Source: Oxalobacteraceae bacterium (lineage in GTDB: Bacteria; Pseudomonadota; Gammaproteobacteria; Burkholderiales; Burkholderiaceae_D). Taken from it: a stretch of DNA of 12,229 bases. Of this stretch, positions 6,721 to 12,229 are shown piece by piece; position 1 is the stretch's first letter, and every line of letters starts with the position of its first letter. Where the stretch lies: assembly GCA_947453015.1 (NCBI GenBank), contig CANGFL010000008.1, positions 1 through 12,229 on the forward strand, in the 5' to 3' direction. A program made the translations under genes and the position numbers. The notes beneath the pieces are model-generated. The model saw only the letters and a program-made list of their open reading frames with translations, ran no database searches and had not been told where the DNA came from.

Positions 6721-9236
6721 GTGTTCACCACACCACGCTTAACCGCATCACGAGCTGGTTACTCGTTGGTGAATGGCGCGCTCATCCAGTACGCGCATTG
6801 ATTGCACTGATTGCGATCATGCTAGGTGTCGCACTGGGATTCGGTATTCATTTGGTTAATGAAGCGGCGTTCAGCGAGTTTTCTGCCGCCACTCGCAGTC
6901 TATCGGGTAGTGCTGATCTTCAGGTTCGCGGCAGAAATCCTCACTTTGATGAAACCGTCTATGAACAATTGGCGGCACTGCCTGAAGTCGATGTAGCTGC
7001 TCCAACACTAGAATTAGATTTATCGGTTCCTGGTCAGCGCAGTCCACTCAAACTGATTGGTATCGATGGGTTTCAATCAGCGGCTATCTCACCCGATTTA
7101 CTGGGTGTCTCAGAAGTTGATAAGCCTTTTGATACGCTGATGGCTGATACCGTGTTTCTCTCCCCCGCCGCGATGGAATGGCTAAAGCTTAAAACCGGCG
7201 ATCAACTCACACTCATTTCGGGTACTCGCTTAGTCTCACTACGTATCGCAGGGTCACTCTTACGTGCACGCGCAGGACAACGACTCGCGGTGATGGATAT
7301 CGCTAGCGCACAATGGCAATTCGGTCGTCTCGGACAACTATCACGCATCGATTTCAAATTAATTGCTGGGATTGATCGCGTGAGTTTTCGCCAACAGCTG
7401 GAATCGCGTTATCCGTCGCTATCGTTCACCGAATCAGACGATCAAGATAAACGTACCGCAACCATGTCGCGTGCGTATCGTGTGAATCTGAATGTACTTG
7501 CACTCGTCGCTTTATTTACTGGCGCCTTTTTAGTCTTCTCTACGCAAGCCTTGTCTGTGCTGCGACGTCGACCCCAATTTGCTTTGCTACGCACGTTAGG
7601 CATGACCCGCGCTCAATTAATCATGCAAGTGATTATTGAAGGGGGCCTATTGGGTGTAACTGGTGCGGTCTTAGGCATAGCTGGTGGTTATGCGTTAGCC
7701 GCTGCAGCGTTGTCATTGTTTGGGGGTGATTTAGGCGGCGGGTATTTTCCTGGCGTGCGGCCCGTACTTATTTTTGATCCACTCGCAGCCGCACTATTTT
7801 TTTTCGCAGGTACAGGCGTTGCCTTGTTAGGCAGTTTGTCACCAGCATTAGAAGCCGCACGTGCACGCCCTGCAGCGGCGCTTAAAGCAGGTAGCGAGGA
7901 TGTAGCTCTCGCACCCTTAGCACTGCCCTGGCCAGGTCTAATAGCGATCGTTACCGGAGCAGTTTTTACTCAACTGCCGCCCGTGCACGGCTTGCCTATT
8001 TTTGGTTATCTGGCGATTGCATTACTGCTACTAGGAAGTATTGCGCTAATGCCGCGCGCCGCCGCTTTACTATTTACTGTATTAGCTAAACGCTGGCATG
8101 GCTTAACAGGCAGCCTCTCACTCGCACGACTAGCCAATGCTCCGAATCAAGCAGCGATTGCCCTAGGCGGAGTATTAGCGAGTTTTTCGTTGATGGTCGC
8201 AATGGCAATCATGGTGTCTAGCTTCAGAAATTCGGTTGATGATTGGTTACAGCATTTGCTCTCGGCTGATATGTATGTGCGAATACAAAATGGCGGCGAT
8301 CATGCACGCTTTGGTAGCGCTGAACAACAGCAAATCGCGCAACTTCCTGCCGTCGCAAAAATTGAGGCGACACGACATCAACTGATCACGCTTGCACCTG
8401 CACGGCCTGCCGTCGCATTGATTGCACGTTCTATCGATGTGAATGCACCAGATCGATCACTCACCATGGTAGGTGACCCTATCAAAGGATTACAACGACC
8501 TGTGTGGGGTTCGGAAGCGATGGTCGATTTATATGGTTGGACAGCAGGACAAACCGTTCAGCTTCCGATCGCTGGTCGCATGCAAAGTTTTACTGTGGCT
8601 GGTATCTGGCGTGACTACGCGCGACAGTCCGGCGCCATCATGATGCGTATAGAAGATTATCGTCAGCTCTCGGGCGACATGAATGTAAATGATCTTGCGC
8701 TGTGGGTGAGACGCGATAGCTCCCTACCATCTCTGCGTCAGCAACTCGATGCACTGCCTTTTGCAGCCACGCTGGAATATGCCGAGCCAGGTGAAATACG
8801 CTCAGTGAGCTTGAAAATTTTTGATCGTAGCTTTGCAGTGACCTATGTACTCGAGGGTATAGCCATTGTGATTGGTTTATTTGGTGTTGCTGCGACCTTC
8901 TCAGCACAAACACTGTCGCGCGCAAAAGAATTTGGCATGCTGCGTCATATCGGCATTACACGCAGACAAATACTGACGCTGCTGGCAAGCGAAGGTAGCT
9001 TGCTCGCTAGTTTGGCGATTCTTATTGGCTTCGTGCTGGGTTGGTGCATTAGCTTAATTTTGGTGTTCATCGTCAACCCTCAATCATTTCACTGGACTAT
9101 GGAGCTACACATACCCAGTACCTTGCTCGCTAGTGTCGCTGCGCTCTTGTTGTTTTCTGCTGCTGCAACTGCATTAATTTCGGGTCGCCTTGCTGTATCA
9201 GGAAGTGCGGTTCGCGCTGTGAGGGAAGATTGGTGA
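6717..9236 (+). CDS. Double FtsX-domain ABC permease (YbbP-like; AttF-AttG fusion)
   Basis: The 839-residue inner-membrane protein has two FtsX/MacB-type halves. TM1 (about 25-45) is followed by a periplasmic domain (about 50-250), then a three-helix FtsX block (about 258-380) containing PQFALLRTLGMTRAQ. Central helices (about 405-455 and 480-502) precede a second periplasmic domain (about 505-705), and a second FtsX block (about 712-825) contains AKEFGMLRHIGITRRQ. The two blocks visibly repeat the same E/Q-F-x-L-L/M-R-x-x-G-I/M-T-R-x-Q pattern followed by an EG and a hydrophobic helix, evidence of internal duplication. Length and layout match E. coli YbbP (about 800 residues) and the fused AttF/AttG permeases. 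Such permeases couple cytoplasmic ATP hydrolysis to movement of periplasmic domains. There is no Shine-Dalgarno sequence before the ATG, which overlaps the stop of the ATPase gene, so translation is probably coupled. The substrate is not identifiable. Confidence 0.9.
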   Translation: MSVHHTTLNRITSWLLVGEWRAHPVRALIALIAIMLGVALGFGIHLVNEAAFSEFSAATRSLSGSADLQVRGRNPHFDETVYEQLAALPEVDVAAPTLELDLSVPGQRSPLKLIGIDGFQSAAISPDLLGVSEVDKPFDTLMADTVFLSPAAMEWLKLKTGDQLTLISGTRLVSLRIAGSLLRARAGQRLAVMDIASAQWQFGRLGQLSRIDFKLIAGIDRVSFRQQLESRYPSLSFTESDDQDKRTATMSRAYRVNLNVLALVALFTGAFLVFSTQALSVLRRRPQFALLRTLGMTRAQLIMQVIIEGGLLGVTGAVLGIAGGYALAAAALSLFGGDLGGGYFPGVRPVLIFDPLAAALFFFAGTGVALLGSLSPALEAARARPAAALKAGSEDVALAPLALPWPGLIAIVTGAVFTQLPPVHGLPIFGYLAIALLLLGSIALMPRAAALLFTVLAKRWHGLTGSLSLARLANAPNQAAIALGGVLASFSLMVAMAIMVSSFRNSVDDWLQHLLSADMYVRIQNGGDHARFGSAEQQQIAQLPAVAKIEATRHQLITLAPARPAVALIARSIDVNAPDRSLTMVGDPIKGLQRPVWGSEAMVDLYGWTAGQTVQLPIAGRMQSFTVAGIWRDYARQSGAIMMRIEDYRQLSGDMNVNDLALWVRRDSSLPSLRQQLDALPFAATLEYAEPGEIRSVSLKIFDRSFAVTYVLEGIAIVIGLFGVAATFSAQTLSRAKEFGMLRHIGITRRQILTLLASEGSLLASLAILIGFVLGWCISLILVFIVNPQSFHWTMELHIPSTLLASVAALLLFSAAATALISGRLAVSGSAVRAVREDW
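9222..9226 (+). promoter_or_regulatory. Ribosome binding site that decides the GTG start of the lipocalin-like gene
   Basis: AGGGA inside the end of the permease gene lies six bases before the GTG at 9233 but only three before the alternative TTG at 9230. This supports the GTG start, which gives a 4 bp GTGA overlap like the ATGA overlaps at the other two junctions of the operon. Confidence 0.55.
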
Positions 9237-10309
9237 ATTACTTGCGCTGGTTAATCTATTTCATAGTGTGGCTAGCGACCGGTAGCGCCATTGCTGGGCC
9301 ACCAGTGTTTAGCAAAGTCACTCAAGGCCGCACATTAAGTTTTCCGCGAGACTTTGGCGCACACCCTGACTTTAAAACGGAGTGGTGGTACGCCACTGGC
9401 TGGTTACAAACGCCGGATGGTAAACCGCTTGGATTTCAAGTGACTTTTTTTCGCTCGGCGACTGAACATGACACTAAAAATACCAGTCGCTTCGCACCAC
9501 GACAATTAATCATTGCACATGCGGCATTGTCGGACACGGCCATCGGTAAACTTCAACATGATCAAAAAATTACACGCGCAGGATTTGGACGCGCGTTTGC
9601 AGATGAAGCCACGACCAAGATTAAACTCGATTCATGGACCATGCAACGCACTAGCGATGGTCGATATCAAATACTGTTACCTGCACGCGATTTCACATTG
9701 TCATTAACATTGCAACCTACTCAAGCAGTCATGCTACAAGGCGACAGCGGATATTCACGCAAAGGGGCTTTAGCTGAGCAAGCTAGTTACTACTATAGCG
9801 AACCGCAACTCGCCGTGAGCGGCACCATTACTCGCCGCGGTAAGCCCGTTCACGTTACCGGCAATGCCTGGTTAGATCATGAATGGTCCAGTACGGTGCT
9901 TGATAAAAACGCTGTAGGTTGGGATTGGGTAGGTTTAAATTTAGCCGATGGCGGCGCGCTCATGGCTTTTCAAATACGCAGCGCTGAGGGCAAGCCCGTG
10001 TGGCAACATGCGACTCTGCGCGATGCAAAAGGTCACACGCAATCGATTGATGCGTCTCATATTCGCTTTACGCCCTTGAAGCAATGGCGCTCACCACGCA
10101 CTGGTGCAAGCTACCCTACCTCCATGCAAATTACTGTCGATGATGTGCACTGGGAAGTAGTGCCCTTACAAAATGATCAAGAATTAGATTCGCGTCTATC
10201 GACCGGATCCGTGTATTGGGAAGGTGCCGTAACGGTACTTCGAAATGGTCAGCCGGCAGGACGCGGCTATCTTGAAATGACCGGCTATCTGAAAGCCTTG
10301 AAACTATGA
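9233..10309 (+). CDS. Secreted lipocalin-like protein of the AttH/CrtC family
   Basis: The 358-residue protein begins with a signal peptide (about residues 1-21, ending SAIA before GPPVF) and no lipobox cysteine, so a soluble periplasmic protein is expected. Family hallmarks are HPDFKTEWWYATGWL (from residue 44), GNAWLDHEWSS (210-220), GWDWVGLNLADGGALMAFQIR (from 229) and the C-terminal GYLEMTGYL. These identify the AttH/CrtC (carotenoid 1,2-hydratase-like) family of tandem lipocalin barrels; a member from the betaproteobacterium Nitrosomonas europaea (NE1406) has a solved structure. No carotenoid genes are nearby, so hydratase activity is not implied; binding or modifying a hydrophobic ligand delivered or removed by the FtsX-type transporter is an inference from fold and operon. 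A TTG at 9230 is the alternative start and would add one residue. The stop overlaps the exporter ATG by 4 bp. Confidence 0.88.
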   Translation: MNYLRWLIYFIVWLATGSAIAGPPVFSKVTQGRTLSFPRDFGAHPDFKTEWWYATGWLQTPDGKPLGFQVTFFRSATEHDTKNTSRFAPRQLIIAHAALSDTAIGKLQHDQKITRAGFGRAFADEATTKIKLDSWTMQRTSDGRYQILLPARDFTLSLTLQPTQAVMLQGDSGYSRKGALAEQASYYYSEPQLAVSGTITRRGKPVHVTGNAWLDHEWSSTVLDKNAVGWDWVGLNLADGGALMAFQIRSAEGKPVWQHATLRDAKGHTQSIDASHIRFTPLKQWRSPRTGASYPTSMQITVDDVHWEVVPLQNDQELDSRLSTGSVYWEGAVTVLRNGQPAGRGYLEMTGYLKALKL

Positions 10310-12108
10310 AACCACAAAGTGAACGACCCAAATCGAGTAGCGGATTAAAAACGCTCGCTGGCTTACTTCCTTTTTTATCGCCCTACAGAAAACGTATTGC
10401 TATCGCAGCAGTAGCGCTAGTGATTGCGGCTGGCTCTACCTTAGCGATACCGTATGGATTTCGTCAGTTAATTGATCTGGGATTTGCCAGCAAAGGAATA
10501 GAACAAGCGTCCAGTGTAAATATCACTTTCATTGCACTCTTTGGTATTGCCAGTGTACTGGCTATGGCCACTGCTGCACGTTTTTATATGGTGTCTTGGT
10601 TAGGCGAGCGAGTGACCGCTGATATACGTAGTGCTGTGTATGCTCACGTATTACGCCAGAGTCCGGAATTTTTTGAAGTCACACAAACGGGCGAAGTCCT
10701 ATCGCGTTTAACCACTGACACCACGCTAATACAAACGGTGGTGGGCACCAGCATCTCGATGGCATTACGTAATGTGCTGTTACTGATCGGTGGCTTGCTG
10801 ATGATGTTTATCACCAGTGTCAAATTATCCGCCATCATTATTGTGATGCTATTAGCAGTGATACTACCTATCGTCACCATTGGACGACGAGTACGTAAAC
10901 TCTCACGCGCATCGCAAGATCGCATCGCTGATGCGTCCGGTTTAGCGGGTGAACGGCTGAATGCCATTAATGTTGTTCAAGCTTTTGCACACGAAGATCA
11001 CGAAGCAAAACAATTCGGTAACGCCGTCGAGCGCGCGTTTATAACTGCGATTGACCGTGTGCGTGCTCGCTCGGTACTTACCGTTACCGCTATCTTGTTA
11101 GTTTTTGGTGCGATCGTTTTTGTGCTTTGGCTAGGTGCGCATGCGGTGATGGAAGGTCGCATGAGCGCAGGTGAGTTAGGCCAGTTTGTGTTGTACGCAG
11201 CGATCATTGCCGGTGCGATTGGAGCTCTCTCTGAAACACTCGGCGATGCACAACGTGCCGCGGGTGCCAGCGAACGCTTACTTGAATTACTTGCCGAGCG
11301 CTCACCTATCGTCTCGCCTGAACATCCAACACCTTTAGTCAAACGTGCAGCGAATGGTGCGAGTTTGCAATTGGATCATCTGAGTTTTAACTACCCTTCA
11401 CGGCCAGACCAGCCAGCGCTAACTGATTTGTCGTTGACTGCTGAGCCGGGTGACACGATAGCTATCGTCGGTCCATCGGGTGCAGGTAAGACGACGTTGT
11501 TTCAGTTGTTGTTGCGCTTTTATGATCCACAAACAGGCCATATTTTTTTAGATGGTGTCGATATTCGCCAGCTTGATCTGCAGGCTTTGCGCAATGCGAT
11601 TGGCATCGTGCCGCAAGACACAGTGGTGTTTTCTGCGAATGCACTCGAAAATATTCGTTATGGTCGACCCGATGCCAACGATGATGAAGTGATAGCTGCT
11701 GCTAAGTTAGCAGCAGCGCATGAGTTCATAGAACGTCTACCTGAGGGCTATCAATCCTTTTTAGGAGAGCGCGGTGTGCGCCTTTCCGGTGGTCAGCGTC
11801 AGCGCATTGCGATTGCGCGCGCACTGCTTAAAAATCCACCGTTGTTGTTACTCGATGAAGCCACCAGCGCCTTAGATGCTGAATCCGAGCGACTCGTGCA
11901 ACATGCGCTGGAAGCAGCGATGGTGGGCCGAACCACGCTCGTGATTGCGCATAGGCTCGCTACCGTACAACGCGCAACTAAAATTGTGGTGATGGATCAA
12001 GGGCGCATCGTGGAAACCGGTACGCATGCCTCACTGGTGGCGGCCGATGGTCTGTATGCCAGCCTGGCAGCGTTACAGTTTTCAGCCACGATGCAAGGTC
12101 CCGCCTGA
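10306..12108 (+). CDS. ABCB-type ABC exporter, fused membrane and ATPase domains (MsbA-related)
   Basis: The 600-residue half-transporter has six predicted membrane helices (about 30-52, 74-95, 152-172, 175-193, 258-278 and 292-312) followed by a complete ATPase domain. The latter shows the A-loop Tyr363, Walker A GPSGAGKTT (389-397, Lys395), Q-loop Gln437 in GIVPQD, signature LSGGQRQR (493-500), Walker B LLLLDEATSALD (513-524, Glu518) and H-loop His549. Such proteins dimerise in the inner membrane and export lipids, drugs or peptides. The sequence resembles the MsbA-related permease/ATP-binding subfamily of proteobacteria, related to mitochondrial ABCB8/ABCB10, rather than true MsbA. No N-terminal peptidase domain is present, which argues against bacteriocin export. 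The ATG overlaps the stop of the lipocalin-like gene by 4 bp, so it belongs to the same operon. All ATPase residues are intact; the substrate is unknown. Confidence 0.92.
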   Translation: MKPQSERPKSSSGLKTLAGLLPFLSPYRKRIAIAAVALVIAAGSTLAIPYGFRQLIDLGFASKGIEQASSVNITFIALFGIASVLAMATAARFYMVSWLGERVTADIRSAVYAHVLRQSPEFFEVTQTGEVLSRLTTDTTLIQTVVGTSISMALRNVLLLIGGLLMMFITSVKLSAIIIVMLLAVILPIVTIGRRVRKLSRASQDRIADASGLAGERLNAINVVQAFAHEDHEAKQFGNAVERAFITAIDRVRARSVLTVTAILLVFGAIVFVLWLGAHAVMEGRMSAGELGQFVLYAAIIAGAIGALSETLGDAQRAAGASERLLELLAERSPIVSPEHPTPLVKRAANGASLQLDHLSFNYPSRPDQPALTDLSLTAEPGDTIAIVGPSGAGKTTLFQLLLRFYDPQTGHIFLDGVDIRQLDLQALRNAIGIVPQDTVVFSANALENIRYGRPDANDDEVIAAAKLAAAHEFIERLPEGYQSFLGERGVRLSGGQRQRIAIARALLKNPPLLLLDEATSALDAESERLVQHALEAAMVGRTTLVIAHRLATVQRATKIVVMDQGRIVETGTHASLVAADGLYASLAALQFSATMQGPA

Positions 12109-12173
12109 GAAAGTCTGCTGCCAGCTCCCGCTAGCTAAACGGTTAAAATACGGGCTTCGCCGGAGTTACGTCA

Positions 12174-12229
12174 ATGCGCCAATACCTCGATTTCATGCGC
12201 CATGTCTATGAACATGGCACCACCAAAAC
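12174..12229 (+). CDS. thyA: Thymidylate synthase (first 18 codons, runs off right edge)
   Basis: The ATG at 12174 is preceded by GGAG (12162-12165) at a good spacing of eight bases and opens MRQYLDFMRHVYEHGTTK to the window edge. This matches the start of ThyA (pattern M-x-Q-Y-L-D-x-x-x-H-V-x-E-x-G-x-x-K, normally followed by TDRTGTGT); the last two bases, AC, fit the Thr codon expected next. ThyA methylates dUMP to dTMP with methylenetetrahydrofolate. It starts 65 bp after the exporter, and a TAAAAT at 12144-12149 could be a -10 for its own promoter, though no -35 is evident. The family call rests on only 18 residues but the match is close. Confidence 0.82.
   Translation, partial: MRQYLDFMRHVYEHGTTK

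Noticed and set aside
8638..8925. 95-residue minus-strand ORF inside the FtsX permease gene
   Set aside because: It is fully antisense to a conserved coding region and shows no family resemblance.
12151..12165. Small hairpin next to the thyA ribosome binding site
   Set aside because: The stem is only about 3 bp and would not be stable enough to regulate translation.

Overview
This 12.2 kb window looks like ordinary chromosome from a betaproteobacterium, most likely of the order Burkholderiales. The basis is the RhlE-type helicase, whose core resembles the version I associate with Oxalobacteraceae and relatives, together with a YejA/YejB peptide transporter divergent from an E. coli-type FabI and a roughly balanced base composition. 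The placement is an inference from protein family resemblance. I see no insertion sequence, CRISPR array, tRNA, rRNA, attachment site or phage gene.

Layout, left to right. On the minus strand lie the 5' end of yejB (running off the left edge) and complete yejA, the membrane and periplasmic parts of a YejABEF-type oligopeptide ABC importer. Everything after that is on the plus strand: fabI (enoyl-ACP reductase of fatty acid synthesis, followed by a GC hairpin terminator); a 280 bp gap holding a promoter-like -10 and a structured leader with a possible 17-codon upstream ORF; an RhlE-like DEAD-box RNA helicase; a perfect 9 bp hairpin with a UUCG loop; and selD (selenophosphate synthetase, cysteine form).

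The right half is one tightly packed operon of four genes at about 6.0-12.1 kb. It encodes a LolD/MacB/YbbA-class ATPase, a double FtsX-domain permease of 839 residues, a secreted AttH/CrtC-type lipocalin-like protein, and a fused ABCB-type exporter of 600 residues. Each of the three junctions is a 4 bp start/stop overlap (ATGA, GTGA, ATGA), so the genes are probably translated as a coupled unit. The first three match the AttEFGH module, with AttF and AttG fused; the fourth adds a second, different ABC machine. This is the best candidate for an under-described system here: it probably handles lipids or other hydrophobic envelope compounds, but its substrate cannot be read from the sequence.

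At the right edge the first 18 codons of thyA (thymidylate synthase) are visible, 65 bp after the exporter. Coding density is high and no gap between genes exceeds 300 bp.
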